Below are positions 1-12,528 of a stretch of DNA of 64,000 nucleotides, piece after piece (the first letter of the stretch is position 1; every line of letters begins with the position of its first letter). The stretch lies in contig NZ_CP121015.1 in assembly GCF_041468085.1 (NCBI RefSeq), forward strand, positions 516,071-580,070. The letters run 5' to 3'. The notes beneath the pieces were generated by a model. The model was given only the letters and a program-made list of their open reading frames with translations, did no database searches and was not told the origin of the DNA. The DNA comes from Tistrella mobilis (GTDB lineage Bacteria; Pseudomonadota; Alphaproteobacteria; Tistrellales; Tistrellaceae). Position numbers and translations under genes: made by a program.

Positions 1-122
1 GGTACGGGTCGCCATGGGGGAAGGCTCCTTGGGATGAACAGTGGTCCCGCACAACCCCCGACCGGCCAGAGGGTTCCCGCCATGCAGAGAGGGTTCCCGC
101 CACCCGGGCGGAACCGGGACGC

Positions 123-147
123 GGAACCAGGATGCCCGGGCGGTGTT
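123..147 (+). promoter_or_regulatory. Candidate EcfG-type promoter
   Basis: GGAAC at 123-127 is followed after 16 bases by TGTT at 144-147. This fits the alphaproteobacterial general-stress-response consensus GGAAC-N16/17-cGTT, with the first base of the -10 element off. It lies 42 bases before the DUF2934-glgE operon. A second GGAAC at 110-114 has no GTT at the right distance. The pattern is short, so this is a prediction. Confidence 0.4.
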
Positions 148-188
148 GATGCAGCAGACGGCCCATCGATGCCCGAGGACGCCTGGTC

Positions 189-680
189 ATGCACAGATCC
201 GACGAGACACCCGCGGACCGCACCCGCCGCCTGGAGAAGATCGCCCACCGCATCTGGGTAGAGGAAGGCCGCCCCCATGGCCGCGATCGCGCGCATTGGG
301 CGGCGGCCGAAGCCGAGCTTGAGGCGCTGGAGGCGGCCAACCGGTCGGTACCGGAAACAGGCCGCCCGCCGGGCCCGGGCGACGCACCCTATGAGGCCGG
401 CCCCACACCCGGCCCGGCCGTACCCGCCCCACCCGTCCCCGGCTCCCCCGCGCCGTCTGCCGCGGAACCCGGCCCCGCGGCGCCGGAAACCCGCACCCGG
501 CGCCGCCTGGCCGCCGGGACGACGGCTGACACGCCAGAGACGAAGGCGGTCGGGGCCGGGACGCACCGCGCCAAGGGCGGCACCGACGCCGCGCCGACAG
601 CGACGGCCGATGCGCCAAAGAAGGCGGGCACGAAGCCGGCCACCCGTTCCCGCACCCGGCGGCCGGCGGGGGATGCATGA
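189..680 (+). CDS. DUF2934 domain-containing protein
   Basis: Small soluble protein of 163 aa. Residues 9-50 carry the DUF2934 pattern, with RIWVEEGRPHGRDRAHW followed by an acidic helix (AEAELEALE). The remainder is a low-complexity Pro/Ala/Thr/Arg tail with no predicted fold. DUF2934 proteins have no known biochemical role but often sit beside glycogen and trehalose genes in alphaproteobacteria, as here. The stop overlaps the glgE start (ATGA at 677-680), so the two are translationally coupled. A candidate stress promoter lies just upstream. The domain call is firm; the role is unknown. Confidence 0.75.
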   Translation: MHRSDETPADRTRRLEKIAHRIWVEEGRPHGRDRAHWAAAEAELEALEAANRSVPETGRPPGPGDAPYEAGPTPGPAVPAPPVPGSPAPSAAEPGPAAPETRTRRRLAAGTTADTPETKAVGAGTHRAKGGTDAAPTATADAPKKAGTKPATRSRTRRPAGDA

Positions 681-3600
681 ACGCGCAGTCCTCCCGAACC
701 CCCTGGCACCCCCGGATCCTGATGGTGCCCGCCGCAACCGCCCGCGAGGGCGCGGCGCTGGCGGCGGCCGCCGCCCGGGCCCGTGATCTGGGTTTCGATC
801 ATCTGCTGCTGGCCGGCCCCGCCGAGCCGGCCCGGATCGAGGCCGCCTGCCGCAGCGCCGCCGGTCACGGCATCCGGTTGCTGATCGATCTGCTGCCCGA
901 ACCCGACCCGGATCGCGACATGCGCGCCGGCCGCGATCCGCGCCGACAGGCTCTGATCCCTGAAAATGAACAGGACGAGGCGACGCTGACCGATCTGGTC
1001 GATGCCGCGATGGCGGCCGGCGTCGCCGGCTTCCGCGCGCCCCTGCCCCGGGCGGTGACGCCCGGGATCTGGGCGCGGCTCCGTGCCCGCGCCGCCGAGT
1101 GCCGTCTGCTGCTCTGGACCCATGGGCTGACGGCGGAGCAGATCGGCACGCTCGCCGCCTGCGGCTTCGACGCCGCGGTCGCCTCCGATGCCTGGTGGGA
1201 TCTGGCGGCACCCTGGATGCTGGACGAGATCGACCGCCTGTCGCGCATCGGCAGCGTGCTGACCTGCCCGGAAGTGCCCTTCGGGCCGCGCCTGCCCGAG
1301 ATTCTGGGCGGGCCCGGGGTGGCGGAGGCGGTGGGGCGGCGCAGCCTGAGGCTCGCCCCCTTCCTGTTCGACGGGATCATCGTCCAGGCCGGATTCGACT
1401 GGGGTGCGCCCGATCCGCTCCGCCCGGACATGCCGGCGCCCGAGAAGGCCCGGCAGCCGCGCTATGATCTTTCCCAGCCGCTGCGGGTCGCCAATGCCGG
1501 TTTCGAGCGGCTGGAAACCACGGGCCGGCCGGCGCTTGAGATGCTCACCGGCGAAAGCGGCCCGATTCTGGCCTTCAGGGCCGGCAATGACCGGCTGGTG
1601 GTGGCGTCGCGCCTGCCCGATGCACCGCTGCGCATCGATCCGCAGCCGCTGCTGGCCCGCGGCCCGGACATGGCTGCACGGCGGCTGGTCGATCACCCGC
1701 CGGGCACGCCGCTGGATCTGGCGCCGGGCGGGGTGGCGGTTCTGGAGATCTGCGAAGAGCCGCCGGTGCGCGGGCCAGAGGCCGGGCCGGCAGAGGCTGC
1801 GGCGCAGCTGCCGCGGATCGCCATCGAAGCCGTCTCCCCCGTGCTCGACGACGGCCGTTTCGCCATCCGCCGCCGGCTGGGCAGTTCGCTTGAGGTCGAG
1901 GCCGATATCTTCGCCGATGGCCACGACGTCATCAAAGTCGTGCTCCGGCTGCGCGCCGAGGACGAGACCGGGTGGCGCGAGGTGCCGATGAGCCATGTGG
2001 TCAACGACCGCTGGCAAGGCCGGGCGCCGCTGGACCGGCTGGGCCGGCACCGGTTCGAAATCATGGCCTGGCGCGATGCCTGGGGATCCTATCGCACGGA
2101 TCTGGCCAGGAAACAGGCGGCCGGCGTGGTGCGGCCGGTGGATCTGGCCGATGGTCTGGCCCTGCTCCGCGCCCATGGCATCGACGACATCGCCCACGAC
2201 GTGGAGCAGGCCGACGATGACGGGGCGAAGATCCGCCGCCTGCTCGACGACGAGACCCGGGATGCCATGGCGCTGGTCGACCCCCGCCCCTTCGCCAGCG
2301 CCACGCCCCGCGACTATCCGGTCGATGTCGAGCGGCTGCGGGCGGGATTTGCCGCCTGGTACGAGCTGTTCCCCCGCTCGGAAACCGAGGATCCCGGCCG
2401 CCATGGCCGGTTCGACGACGTGATCCGCCGCCTGCCCGAGATCCGGGCGATGGGCTTCGACGTGCTCTACATGCCGCCGATCCACCCGATCGGGCGCACC
2501 AACCGCAAGGGCCGCAACAATGCCCTGACGGCGGGTCCCGACGATCCCGGCAGCCCCTATGCCATCGGAAGCGAGGCCGGTGGCCATGACGCGATCCATC
2601 CCGAACTTGGGACGCTGGAAGATTTCCGGGCGCTGGTCGACGCGGCCGCCGGCCATGGCATGGAGGTGGCGCTGGATTTCGCCATCCAGTGCTCGCCCGA
2701 TCATCCCTGGCTGAAGGACCATCCCGAATGGTTCGCCTGGCGATCCGACGGCTCCATGCGCTATGCCGAAAACCCGCCCAAGCGCTATGAAGACATCGTC
2801 AATGTCGACTTCTATGCCGAGGGCGCGGTGCCGGCGCTGTGGCAGGCGCTGAGGGATGTGGTGGCCTTCTGGGTGGCGGAAGGTGTCCGCCTGTTCCGGG
2901 TCGACAATCCCCACACCAAGCCGTTTCCCTTCTGGGAATGGCTGATCGCCGACATCCGCCGCGACCATCCGGACGTCGTGTTCCTGGCCGAGGCCTTCAC
3001 CCGGCCCAAGGTCATGTACCGGCTGGCCAGGCTCGGCTTCGCGCAGTCCTATACCTATTTCACCTGGCGCGACGACAAGGCCGGATTGACCGCCTATTTC
3101 ACCGAGCTCAGCACGCCGCCGGCGGTGGAGTTCTTCGGGCCGCATGTCTTCGTCAACACCCCCGACATCAACCCGTATTTCCTGCAGACATCCGGGCGGC
3201 CGGGCTTTCTGATCCGCGCCTGCCTCGCCACCATGCTCTCAAGCCTCTGGGGGATGTATGCCGGCTTCGAGCTGTGCGAGGGCGCACCCCTGCCGGGGCG
3301 CGAGGAATATCAGGACAGCGAGAAATACCAGATCCGGCCGCGCGACTGGAACCAGCCCGGGAACATCCGCGCCGAGATTACCCTGCTCAACCGCATCCGC
3401 GCCGCACACCCGGCCCTGCATCAGAATCGCGGTCTCGCCTTCCACACCGCCTGGAATGATCAGGTGCTGCTGTTCAGCAAGACCACCGATCAGGGCGACG
3501 ACATCGTTCTGGTGGCGGTGAGCCTGGATCCCCACCACGCCCAGGAGGCCGCGATCGAGCTGCCGCTCGAACGCTGGGGTCTGCCCGAAAATGCAGGCGT

Positions 3601-3724
3601 GACCATGGATGATCTGATCGGCGGCCGGCGATCGACCTGGACCGGCCGCCACCACCGGCTGCGCCTGGACCCCGCCCGCCTTCCCTTCGCCATCTGGCGG
3701 GTGCTGCCGCCGGTGAGAGGTTGA
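677..3724 (+). CDS. glgE: GlgE maltosyltransferase (alpha-1,4-glucan:maltose-1-phosphate maltosyltransferase)
   Basis: GH13_3 enzyme that adds maltose from alpha-maltose-1-phosphate to the non-reducing end of alpha-1,4-glucans in the cytoplasm. The GlgE part starts near residue 375: a beta-sandwich domain, then the catalytic barrel. The nucleophile is D743 in [11 protein letters not shown], the acid/base is E772 in FLAEAFTRP, and the third acid is D830 in NTPDINPYF. At 1015 aa it is much longer than the roughly 670 aa actinobacterial enzyme. Residues 1-350 look like a second, degenerate amylase-type barrel in which I see no catalytic triad. This arrangement occurs in other proteobacterial GlgE proteins. 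The next gene, treS-mak, supplies its substrate, which makes this the TreS-Mak-GlgE route from trehalose to glucan. Confidence 0.93.
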   Translation: MNAQSSRTPWHPRILMVPAATAREGAALAAAAARARDLGFDHLLLAGPAEPARIEAACRSAAGHGIRLLIDLLPEPDPDRDMRAGRDPRRQALIPENEQDEATLTDLVDAAMAAGVAGFRAPLPRAVTPGIWARLRARAAECRLLLWTHGLTAEQIGTLAACGFDAAVASDAWWDLAAPWMLDEIDRLSRIGSVLTCPEVPFGPRLPEILGGPGVAEAVGRRSLRLAPFLFDGIIVQAGFDWGAPDPLRPDMPAPEKARQPRYDLSQPLRVANAGFERLETTGRPALEMLTGESGPILAFRAGNDRLVVASRLPDAPLRIDPQPLLARGPDMAARRLVDHPPGTPLDLAPGGVAVLEICEEPPVRGPEAGPAEAAAQLPRIAIEAVSPVLDDGRFAIRRRLGSSLEVEADIFADGHDVIKVVLRLRAEDETGWREVPMSHVVNDRWQGRAPLDRLGRHRFEIMAWRDAWGSYRTDLARKQAAGVVRPVDLADGLALLRAHGIDDIAHDVEQADDDGAKIRRLLDDETRDAMALVDPRPFASATPRDYPVDVERLRAGFAAWYELFPRSETEDPGRHGRFDDVIRRLPEIRAMGFDVLYMPPIHPIGRTNRKGRNNALTAGPDDPGSPYAIGSEAGGHDAIHPELGTLEDFRALVDAAAGHGMEVALDFAIQCSPDHPWLKDHPEWFAWRSDGSMRYAENPPKRYEDIVNVDFYAEGAVPALWQALRDVVAFWVAEGVRLFRVDNPHTKPFPFWEWLIADIRRDHPDVVFLAEAFTRPKVMYRLARLGFAQSYTYFTWRDDKAGLTAYFTELSTPPAVEFFGPHVFVNTPDINPYFLQTSGRPGFLIRACLATMLSSLWGMYAGFELCEGAPLPGREEYQDSEKYQIRPRDWNQPGNIRAEITLLNRIRAAHPALHQNRGLAFHTAWNDQVLLFSKTTDQGDDIVLVAVSLDPHHAQEAAIELPLERWGLPENAGVTMDDLIGGRRSTWTGRHHRLRLDPARLPFAIWRVLPPVRG

Positions 3725-3729
3725 ACCAC

Positions 3730-6700
3730 ATGCCCGCACCCACCACCCCCGTCTCATCCCCCACCGGCGCGCAAGGCCGCATCATCCGTGCCGGCGACGG
3801 CAGCCCGGGCGACCCGCTCTGGTACAAGGACGCCGTCATCTACCAGCTGCATGTGAAGTCGTTCCAGGACAGCAATGACGACGGCATCGGCGATTTCCCG
3901 GGGCTGATCTCGCGGCTGGACTATATCGCCGGGCTTGGCGTCGACACGATCTGGCTGCTGCCCTTCTACCCCTCGCCCTTGCGCGACGACGGCTACGACA
4001 TCGCCGATTATCGCGACGTCAACCGCGCCTATGGCACGATCGGCGATTTCAGGCGCTTCCTGGCCGAAGCCCATGCCCGGGGCCTGCGGGTGATCACCGA
4101 ACTGGTGATCAACCACACCTCCGACGCCCATCCCTGGTTCCAGCGCGCCCGCCGGGCCCGGCGCGGCTCGGCGCAGCGCGATTTCTATGTCTGGTCGGAT
4201 GACGACCGCAAATATCCCGAGACCCGGATCATCTTCCTCGACACCGAAAAGTCGAACTGGACCTGGGATCCGGTGGCCGGGGCCTATTACTGGCACCGCT
4301 TCTATTCCCACCAGCCGGACCTGAATTTCGACAACCCGCGGGTGCTGGACGCGGTGCTGAAGGTGATGCGCTTCTGGCTCGATATGGGGGTGGACGGGCT
4401 CCGCCTCGACGCCGTGCCCTATCTGATCGAGCGCGAGGGCACCAACAACGAGAACCTGCCCGAGACCCATGATGTCCTGAAGAAGATCCGCGCCCATCTG
4501 GACGAGCATTACAGCGACCGGCTGCTTCTGGCCGAAGCAAATCAGTGGCCGGAAGACACCCAGGAATATTTTGGCGCCGGCGACGAATGCCATATGGCGT
4601 TTCATTTTCCACTGATGCCGCGGATGTATATGAGCATCGCGCAGGAGGACCGGTTCCCGATCACCGACATCATGCGCCAGACGCCGGATATTCCGGAAAA
4701 CTGCCAATGGGCGATCTTCCTGCGCAATCACGACGAGCTGACGCTGGAGATGGTCACTGAAACCGAGCGCACCTTCCTGTGGGAGACCTATGCCTCGGAC
4801 CGGCGGGCGCGGATCAATCTGGGCATCCGCCGACGGCTGGCGCCGCTTCTGGACCGCGACCGGCGGCGGATCGAGCTGATGCACAGCCTGCTGCTGACCA
4901 TGCCGGGCACGCCGGTGCTGTATTACGGCGACGAAATCGGCATGGGTGACAATGTCCATCTGGGCGACCGCGACGGGGTGCGCACCCCCATGCAATGGTC
5001 GCCCGACCGCAATGGCGGGTTTTCGCGCGCCGATCCCGAACAGCTGATCCTGCCGGCGATCATGAGCCCGCTTTACGGCCATGCCGCGGTGAATGTGGAG
5101 ACCCAGAGCCGCGACCCGCATTCGCTGCTCCACTGGACCCGGCGCATGCTTCAGGTCCGCCGCCGCTTCCGCGCCTTCGGCCGCGGACGGCTGGATTTCC
5201 TGTTCCCCGGCAACCGCCGGGTGCTGGCCTATCTGCGCGCCGACGACAGCGATACGGTGCTGTGCGTGGCCAATCTGTCGCGCACCGCCCAGGCGGTGGA
5301 GCTGGATCTGTCGCGGTTCGAAGGCCGGGTGCCGATGGAACTGGTCGGCGGCGCCGCCTTCCCGCCGATCGGCCAGCTGCCCTATCTGCTGACCCTGCCG
5401 CCCTATGGCTTCTATGCCTTTGCGCTGGAACCGGAAGGCCGGGCGCCGGTCTGGCACATGCCGGCGCCGGAACCCCTGCCGGAGCATGAGACCTTCGTGC
5501 TGCGCCGGGGGCTGACGCAGCTGCTGGAAGAACCCCATCGCGACCGGCTGTCGAAAACGGTGCTGCCGGCCTGGCTGGCCATGCGCCGCTGGTTCGCCGG
5601 CGGGCGGGATGCGGCGGCGACCGCGCGGCTGGATTTCGCCGACCCCCTGCCCGGCACCGATGGCGAGATCCTGCTGACCGGGATCGCGGTTTCCCGCGAC
5701 GACGGCACCGAGGATCATTACGCCCTGCCGCTGGGCATTCTGTGGGATGCAGACCGCGCCGACACCCCCGCCTTGCCGGTGCGTCTGGCCCTGGCGCGGG
5801 TGCGGCAGACCGCCCGGATCGGGCTGCTGACCGACGGTTTCGCGCTGGACGGTTTCGGCCGGGCGCTGATGCGGGCGCTGGCCGATGGCGGCACGCGGGC
5901 GGCACCCGGGGCGCGACTGTCGCTCCGGCCCGGATCGGCCGAGGCGGTGGCGATCGCCGGTGCCATCCCCCCGGGGGCCGAGGTGCGCCAGATGGCGGCG
6001 GAGCAGACCAACAGTTCGGTGATCGTGGGCGATACCGCGGTGATCAAGCTGATCCGCCGCATCCAGCCCGGCATCAACCCCGAGGTCGAGATGGCCCGCC
6101 ATCTGACCGGGGCCGGCTATGCCGGGGTGGCGGAATTCCTGGGCGAACTGGCGTGGGAGGGCCAGGTTGGGGAGGAGAGTGACGGCACCGCCAGCCTGGC
6201 GGTGATCCAGCGCTTCATCCGCAATCAGGGCGATGGCTGGCACTGGACCGGCGACCAGCTGGCCCGGGCGCTGGACGCGCTGCACCATCACGACCACGAG
6301 CGGCTGGAGGATGCGACGGGCGCCATCCGCGCGCTGACCCGCACCATCGGCCGGCGGCTGAAGGAGCTGCACGAGGTGCTGGCGCGGCCGTCGGAGGACG
6401 AGAATTTTGCCCCGGAAATAGCCGATCCGGCTACGATCACCGCCTGGAATAGCCGAATCGGCCAGGCGCTGGAAACGGCCTTCGATATTCTGGCCGATCA
6501 TGCCGCCGCGGGGGACGATACCCCCCTCTCCCGGGCGGCCCGAACCGTGCTTGCCCGGCGCCGGGGACTGGCCGCGGCCGTGGCCGCACTTGCCAGGACG
6601 GGAACCGGAGCGCCCCTCACCCGTATCCATGGCGATTTCCATCTGGGCCAGCTGCTGGTCTCGACCGGCGATGTCACGCTGATCGATTTCGAGGGCGAGC

Positions 6701-7101
6701 CGACCCGGCCGCTGGCGCTGCGCCGGGCCAAGGACAGCCCCTGGCGGGATGTGGCGGGGCTGCTGCGCTCCATCGATTATGTGACCGCCATGCCACATCC
6801 CTCGGCCCCGGCATCCGATACCGGGGCGGGGCTGGAGCCGGACGATCCCGGCCACTGGCTGGTGCGGCTGAGGGGCGAGATGGAGCGGGCCTTCCTGCAG
6901 GGCTATGCGGGCGAGGAGGCAACGACCGCCATCCCCGACATGCCGCGGCTGCTGACGCTGTTCCTGATCGAGAAGGCGGCCTACGAGGTCGCCTATGAGG
7001 CCGGATTGCGGCCGGACTGGCTGCTGCTGCCCGCAGCCGGCCTCGCGCGTCTGGCAGAACGACTGGTACCGGAGACCGACGATGTCGCACCCGACGCATG
7101 A
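3730..7101 (+). CDS. treS: Trehalose synthase-maltokinase fusion (TreS-Mak)
   Basis: Bifunctional enzyme of 1123 aa. Residues 15-560 are trehalose synthase (GH13_16), interconverting trehalose and maltose: D227 in [11 protein letters not shown]269 in [12 protein letters not shown] and D335 in [10 protein letters not shown] form the triad. Residues 575-1120 are maltokinase, making maltose-1-phosphate for GlgE: the kinase catalytic loop is H967GDFHLGQLL, with the metal-binding D986 in LIDFEGEP. The ATG at 3730 is preferred over an in-frame TTG at 3721, because GAGAGG ends about 9 bases before it and the TTG lies on the glgE stop. The fused TreS-Mak form is common in proteobacteria and should channel maltose to the kinase. 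It overlaps glgB by 20 bases. Confidence 0.93.
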   Translation: MPAPTTPVSSPTGAQGRIIRAGDGSPGDPLWYKDAVIYQLHVKSFQDSNDDGIGDFPGLISRLDYIAGLGVDTIWLLPFYPSPLRDDGYDIADYRDVNRAYGTIGDFRRFLAEAHARGLRVITELVINHTSDAHPWFQRARRARRGSAQRDFYVWSDDDRKYPETRIIFLDTEKSNWTWDPVAGAYYWHRFYSHQPDLNFDNPRVLDAVLKVMRFWLDMGVDGLRLDAVPYLIEREGTNNENLPETHDVLKKIRAHLDEHYSDRLLLAEANQWPEDTQEYFGAGDECHMAFHFPLMPRMYMSIAQEDRFPITDIMRQTPDIPENCQWAIFLRNHDELTLEMVTETERTFLWETYASDRRARINLGIRRRLAPLLDRDRRRIELMHSLLLTMPGTPVLYYGDEIGMGDNVHLGDRDGVRTPMQWSPDRNGGFSRADPEQLILPAIMSPLYGHAAVNVETQSRDPHSLLHWTRRMLQVRRRFRAFGRGRLDFLFPGNRRVLAYLRADDSDTVLCVANLSRTAQAVELDLSRFEGRVPMELVGGAAFPPIGQLPYLLTLPPYGFYAFALEPEGRAPVWHMPAPEPLPEHETFVLRRGLTQLLEEPHRDRLSKTVLPAWLAMRRWFAGGRDAAATARLDFADPLPGTDGEILLTGIAVSRDDGTEDHYALPLGILWDADRADTPALPVRLALARVRQTARIGLLTDGFALDGFGRALMRALADGGTRAAPGARLSLRPGSAEAVAIAGAIPPGAEVRQMAAEQTNSSVIVGDTAVIKLIRRIQPGINPEVEMARHLTGAGYAGVAEFLGELAWEGQVGEESDGTASLAVIQRFIRNQGDGWHWTGDQLARALDALHHHDHERLEDATGAIRALTRTIGRRLKELHEVLARPSEDENFAPEIADPATITAWNSRIGQALETAFDILADHAAAGDDTPLSRAARTVLARRRGLAAAVAALARTGTGAPLTRIHGDFHLGQLLVSTGDVTLIDFEGEPTRPLALRRAKDSPWRDVAGLLRSIDYVTAMPHPSAPASDTGAGLEPDDPGHWLVRLRGEMERAFLQGYAGEEATTAIPDMPRLLTLFLIEKAAYEVAYEAGLRPDWLLLPAAGLARLAERLVPETDDVAPDA

Positions 7102-9307
7102 ACCGGCCGGCCCCCCCGGCCTGGACCGGGGCGCACTCGACGCATTGGCCGAGGCCCGCCATGGCGACCCCTTCGCCGTGCTGGGCCCTGCCCCTGAGCC
7201 CGATGCCGGCCGCCGCCGGCTGGTGGTGATCCGGCCCGATGCCGGGGCCGTGGCCGCGGTGGCGCAGGATGACGGGCGGCCGCTGGGGATGCTGGCCCGG
7301 GTTCACCCGGCGGGGATCTTCGCCGGCCTGATCGAGGATGCCCCCTACCGGCTGCGGGTCACGACCGGCCGCGGCACGACGATCGAGGACGACCCCTATC
7401 GCTTCGGCCCGATCCTGACCGACGAGGATCTGCGCCTGATCCGCGCCGGCCATCATCCCGATCTGCCGGGGGTGCTGGGCGCGCGGGTGACCGACATGGA
7501 GGGGATCGCCGGCACCGTCTTCGCGGTCTGGGCGCCCAATGCCGACCGGGTGTCGGTGACCGGCGATTTCAACGACTGGGACGGGCGCCGCCATCCGATG
7601 CGGCTGCGTCACGCCGCCGGTGTGTGGGAGCTGTTCCTGCCCGGCATCGGCCCGGGCCGGGCCTATCGCTACGAGATCCGCAGCCGCGGCGGCGCCGTGC
7701 TGCAAAAGGCCGATCCGATGGCCCGGGCGACGGAAATGCCGCCCGGCACCGCCAGCATCGTGCCCGACCCCACCCCCTTCCCCTGGACCGACGGCAGCTG
7801 GATGGCGCGCCGCGCCACCACAGATCTGCTGAAGATGCCGCTGTCGGTCTACGAGGTGCATGCCGCATCCTGGTTCCGCGATGCCGCCCACCCGCAGCTG
7901 GACTGGGACGGGCTGGCCGACCGGCTTATCCCCTATGTCCGGGCGCTGGGCTTCACCCATGTCGAGCTGCTGCCGGTGATGGAACATCCCTTCGGCGGGT
8001 CGTGGGGCTATCAGCCGCTGGGGCTGTTCGCCCCCAGCGCCCGCTTCGGCCGGCCGCGCGGTTTCGCCCGCTTCGTGGACCGCTGCCACGCCGCCGGGAT
8101 CGGGGTGATCCTGGACTGGGTGCCAGCGCATTTCCCCATGGACAGCCACGGCCTGTTCCGCTTCGACGGCACGGCACTTTACGAGCATGAAGACCCGCGC
8201 GAAGGCATCCACCGCGACTGGAACACCGCCATCTACAATCACGGCCGCGACGAGGTGGCGGGCTTCCTGATCGCCAGCGCGCTCTACTGGCTGGAGCATT
8301 ACCATGTCGACGGGCTGCGGGTGGATGCCGTGGCCTCGATGCTCTATCGCGACTACAGCCGCGAGGCCGGCGACTGGGTGCCCAACATCCATGGCGGGCG
8401 CGAGAATCTTGAAACGGTCGCCTTCCTGCGCCGGATGAACCAGACGATCCAGGCGCGCGTGCCCGGCGCCATGACCATCGCCGAGGAATCCACCGCCTGG
8501 CCCGGGGTGACCGCGCCCATAACCGGGGACCAGGGGAGCGCATTGGGCTTCACGCTCAAATGGAATATGGGCTGGATGCATGACAGCCTGAAATATATGA
8601 GCGAAGACCCGATCAACCGGCGCTGGCATCACGGCACCATGACCTTCAGCCTGGTCTATGCCTGGTCGGAACGCTATGTGCTGCCGCTGTCGCATGACGA
8701 GGTGGTCCACGGCAAGGGCTCCTTGCTCGGCCGCATGCCGGGGGATGACTGGCAGAAACGCGCCAATCTGCGCGCCTGTCTCGCCTTCATGTGGGGCCAT
8801 CCCGGCCGCAAGCTGATCTTTGCCGGCGGCGAGCTGGGCAATCCGCGGGAATGGGATCATGACGGCTCCACCCCCTGGGCGCTGCTCGACGATCCCGGCC
8901 ACCGGGGCATCCAGTCCCTGGTCGCCGATCTGAACCGGCTCTACGCCCACGAGCCGGCGCTGCACGGCCACGACGACGACCCGGGCGGCTTTCAGTGGGT
9001 GGTGGGCGACGATGCCGCGAACAGCGTCTTCGCCTGGATCCGCCGCACGGGGGAAGAGGCGACCGACCCTGACATGCTGGTCGTCGCCAATCTGACCCCG
9101 GTCCCGCGCGAGGGCTATCGTATCGGGGTTCCGGCCCCCGGCATCTGGCACGAGGTGCTGAACACCGACGCCACCGCCTATGGCGGTTCGGGCCTGGGCA
9201 ATGGCGGCCGGGCGCTGGCGGTGGAGACACCGGCCCATGGCCGGCCCGCCTCTCTCACCCTCACCCTGCCGCCGCTCGCGACCCTGATGCTGCGACAGGG
9301 GCGGTAG
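7082..9307 (+). CDS. glgB: 1,4-alpha-glucan branching enzyme
   Basis: GH13 branching enzyme of 741 aa that introduces alpha-1,6 branches into the glucan made by GlgE. It has tandem N-terminal CBM48-like modules ([10 protein letters not shown], then the typical [20 protein letters not shown]), the catalytic barrel with D415 in [12 protein letters not shown]468 in [12 protein letters not shown] and D539 in [13 protein letters not shown], and a C-terminal beta domain. The start is the ATG at 7082: GGAG lies 6 bases upstream, the start of MSHPTHE fits the family, and the reading frame continues upstream only as antisense-quality sequence. It overlaps treS by 20 bases, so glgE, treS and glgB form one coupled operon. 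It is followed by the 3 kb tandem-repeat block. Confidence 0.95.
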   Translation: MSHPTHEPAGPPGLDRGALDALAEARHGDPFAVLGPAPEPDAGRRRLVVIRPDAGAVAAVAQDDGRPLGMLARVHPAGIFAGLIEDAPYRLRVTTGRGTTIEDDPYRFGPILTDEDLRLIRAGHHPDLPGVLGARVTDMEGIAGTVFAVWAPNADRVSVTGDFNDWDGRRHPMRLRHAAGVWELFLPGIGPGRAYRYEIRSRGGAVLQKADPMARATEMPPGTASIVPDPTPFPWTDGSWMARRATTDLLKMPLSVYEVHAASWFRDAAHPQLDWDGLADRLIPYVRALGFTHVELLPVMEHPFGGSWGYQPLGLFAPSARFGRPRGFARFVDRCHAAGIGVILDWVPAHFPMDSHGLFRFDGTALYEHEDPREGIHRDWNTAIYNHGRDEVAGFLIASALYWLEHYHVDGLRVDAVASMLYRDYSREAGDWVPNIHGGRENLETVAFLRRMNQTIQARVPGAMTIAEESTAWPGVTAPITGDQGSALGFTLKWNMGWMHDSLKYMSEDPINRRWHHGTMTFSLVYAWSERYVLPLSHDEVVHGKGSLLGRMPGDDWQKRANLRACLAFMWGHPGRKLIFAGGELGNPREWDHDGSTPWALLDDPGHRGIQSLVADLNRLYAHEPALHGHDDDPGGFQWVVGDDAANSVFAWIRRTGEEATDPDMLVVANLTPVPREGYRIGVPAPGIWHEVLNTDATAYGGSGLGNGGRALAVETPAHGRPASLTLTLPPLATLMLRQGR

Positions 9308-9316
9308 AGCGATGCC

Positions 9317-12300
9317 GGAACCCGCCTGGTCGCCACCGCCGCTGTCCGACACCGCCGTCGACTATGCCCGCACCATCCGACCACCACCGCCGCTGTCCGG
9401 CTCCGCCGTCGACCGTCTCTGCACAAAAGAAGCACCGTCATCCCCGCGAAGGCGGGGATCCAGGTAGGCCTCTACAGGAATGATCGATGACCGCTCGCGA
9501 CCATATCCGTGTCAGCCCCCTGCCGCCCCCGTCATCCCGGCCGGTGCCCGGTTTGTCGGCGGTCTTCGCACGGCAGCAAACCTGGATCCCCGCCTTCGCG
9601 GGGATGACGGTGGAGGGGGTGTCGCGCAGGCGGGTGGGGGTGGTGTCGGACATGGGCGACGGGGTCTGCGGGGACGGTCGAGGCCGTCCGCTGGCCCGCC
9701 ATGGCCGGTACCGCCATCGACCCTGCCCGCACCGTCCGACCGCCACCGCCGCTGTCCGGCTCCGACGTCGACCATGCCCGCACCATCCGACCACCACCGC
9801 CGCTGTCCGGCTCCGACGTCGACCGTCTCTGCACAAAAGAAGCACCGTCATCCCCGCGAAGGCGGGGATCCAGGTAGGCCTCTACAGGAATGATCGATGA
9901 CCGCTCGCGACCATATCCGTGTCAGCCCCCTGCCGCCCCCGTCATCCCGGCCGGTGCCCGGTTTGTCGGCGGTCTTCGCACGGCAGCAAACCTGGATCCC
10001 CGCCTTCGCGGGGATGACGGTGGAGGGGGTGTCGCGCAGGCGGGTGGGGGTGGTGTCGGACATGGGCGACGGGGTCTGCGGGGACGGTCGAGGCCGACCG
10101 CTGGCCCGCCATGGCCGGTACCGCCATCGACCCTGCCCGCACCATCCGACCACCACCGCCGCTGTCCGGCTCCGCCGTCGACCGTCTCTGCACAAAAGAA
10201 GCACCGTCATCCCCGCGAAGGCGGGGATCCAGGTAGGCCTCTACAGGAATGATCGATGACCGCTCGCGACCATATCCGTGTCAGCCCCCTGCCGCCCCCG
10301 TCATCCCGGCCGGTGCCCGGTTTGTCGGCGGTCTTCGCACGGCAGCAAACCTGGATCCCCGCCTTCGCGGGGATGACGGTGGAGGGGGTGTCGCGCAGGC
10401 GGGTGGGGGTGGTGTCGGACATGGGCGACGGGGTCTGCGGGGACGGTCGAGGCCGTCCGCTGGCCCGCCATGGCCGGTACCGCCATCGACCCTGCCCGCA
10501 CCGTCCGACCGCCACCGCCGCTGTCCGGCTCCGACGTCGACCCTGCCCGCACCATCCGACCACCACCGCCGCTGTCCGGCTCCGCCATCGACCCTGCCCG
10601 CACCGTCCGACCGCCACCGCCGCTGTCCGGCTCCGACGTCGACCATGCCCGCACCATCCGACCACCACCGCCGCTGTCCGGCTCCGACGTCGACCGTCTC
10701 TGCACAAAAGAAGCACCGTCATCCCCGCGAAGGCGGGGATCCAGGTAGGCCTCTACAGGAATGATCGATGACCGCTCGCGACCATATCCGTGTCAGCCCC
10801 CTGCCGCCCCCGTCATCCCGGCCGGTGCCCGGTTTGTCGGCGGTCTTCGCACGGCAGCAAACCTGGATCCCCGCCTTCGCGGGGATGACGGTGGAGGGGG
10901 TGTCGCGCAGGCGGGTGGGGGTGGTGTCGGACATGGCCGACGGGGTCTGCGGGGACGGTCGAGGCCGACCGCTGGCCCGCCATGGCCGGTACCGCCATCG
11001 ACCCTGCCCGCACCGTCCGACCGCCACCGCCGCTGTCCGGCTCCGACGTCGACCGTCTCTGCACAAAAGAAGCACCGTCATCCCCGCGAAGGCGGGGATC
11101 CAGGTAGGCCTCTACAGGAATGATCGATGACCGCTCGCGACCATATCCGTGTCAGCCCCCTGCCGCCCCCGTCATCCCGGCCGGCGCCCGGTTTGTCGGC
11201 GGTCTTCGCACGGCAGCAAACCTGGATCCCCGCCTTCGCGGGGATGACGGTGGAGGGGGTGTCGCGCAGGCGGGTGGGGGTGGTGTCGGACATGGGCGAC
11301 GGGGTCTGCGGGGACGGTCGAGGCCGACCGCTGGCCCGCCATGGCCGGTACCGCCATCGACCCTGCCCGCACCGTCCGACCGCCACCGCCGCTGTCCGGC
11401 TCCGCCATCGACCCTGCCCGCACCGTCCGACCGCCACCGCCGCTGTCCGGCTCCGACGTCGACCATGCCCGCACCATCCGACCACCACCGCCGCTGTCCG
11501 GCTCCGACGTCGACCGTCTCTGCACAAAAGAAGCACCGTCATCCCCGCGAAGGCGGGGATCCAGGTAGGCCTCTACAGGAATGATCGATGACCGCTCGCG
11601 ACCATATCCGTGTCAGCCCCCTGCCGCCCCCGTCATCCCGGCCGGCGCCCGGTTTGTCGGCGGTCTTCGCACGGCAGCAAACCTGGATCCCCGCCTTCGC
11701 GGGGATGACGGTGGAGGGGGTGTCGCGCAGGCGGGTGGGGGTGGTGTCGGACATGGCCGACGGGGTCTGCGGGGACGGTCGAGGCCGACCGCTGGCCCGC
11801 CATGGCCGGTACCGCCATCGACCCTGCCCGCACCGTCCGACCGCCACCGCCGCTGTCCGGCTCCGACGTCGACCATGCCCGCACCATCCGACCACCACCG
11901 CCGCTGTCCGGCTCCGACGTCGACCGTCTCTGCACAAAAGAAGCACCGTCATCCCCGCGAAGGCGGGGATCCAGGTAGGCCTCTACAGGAATGATCGATG
12001 ACCGCTCGCGACCATATCCGTGTCAGCCCCCTGCCGCCCCCGTCATCCCGGCCGGCGCCCGGTTTGTCGGCGGTCTCCACAGGGCGGCAAACCTGGATCC
12101 CCGCCTTCGCGGGGATGACGGTGGAGGGGGTGTCGCGCAGGCGGGTGGGGGTGGTGTCGGACATGGGCGACGGGGTCTGCGGGGACGGTCGAGGCCGTCC
12201 GCTGGCCCGCCATGGCCGGTACCGCCATCGACCCTGCCCGCACCGTCCGACCGCCACCGCCGCTGTCCGGCTCCGCCGTCGACCCTGCCCGCACCGTCCG

Positions 12301-12436
12301 ACCGCCACCGCCGCTGTCCGGCTCCGCCATCGACCCTGCCCGCACCATCCGACCGCCACCGCCGCTGTCCGGCTCCGACGTCGACCGTCTCTGCACAAAA
12401 GAAGCACCGTCATCCCCGCGAAGGCGGGGATGACGG
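9317..12436. repeat. Nested tandem-repeat block (359 + 51n bp units with REP palindromes)
   Basis: No gene is supported between glgB and glgX. The block holds a partial unit (9317-9479) and then seven near-identical units starting at 9480, 9890, 10249, 10761, 11120, 11581 and 11991. Spacings are 410, 359, 512, 359, 461 and 410, so every length is 359 plus 0, 1, 2 or 3 times 51. The extra length is a 51 bp sub-repeat beginning CCGACGTCGACC and ending CCGCTGTCCGGCT. Each unit also carries an inverted pair of REP-like palindromes (TCATCCCCGCGAAGGCGGGG and its complement) flanking about 120 bp. Reading frames are open by composition only. Because 359 is not a multiple of 3, no frame survives across units, so this is not a repeat protein. 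Confidence 0.95.
12407..12436. repeat. Perfect REP-like palindrome closing the tandem block
   Basis: Two perfectly complementary 13-base arms (CCGTCATCCCCGC and its complement) flank a GAAG loop. The same half-sites occur singly in every unit of the block, and in a CCGG variant near 48.9, 49.0, 50.3 and 50.45 kb, so this is a dispersed family. It may act as a transcription-terminating or mRNA-stabilising hairpin just before glgX. Confidence 0.8.
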
Positions 12437-12528
12437 TGGAGGGGGTGTGCGCCGGGCGGGTGGGGGTGGTGTCGGACATGACGCTGAGCCAAGACCTCGT
12501 ATCCAGACAAGGAAGGTAGTTCCACCCC

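Noticed and set aside
389..3145. 918-codon open frame on the minus strand across glgE, and similar long minus-strand frames over treS (3754-6855), glgB (6674-9352) and glgX-treZ (13990-16635)
   Set aside because: They are antisense shadows produced by high GC and third-position bias. The products are His/Gly/Gln/Arg-rich with no domain, and the plus-strand genes have complete catalytic motifs.
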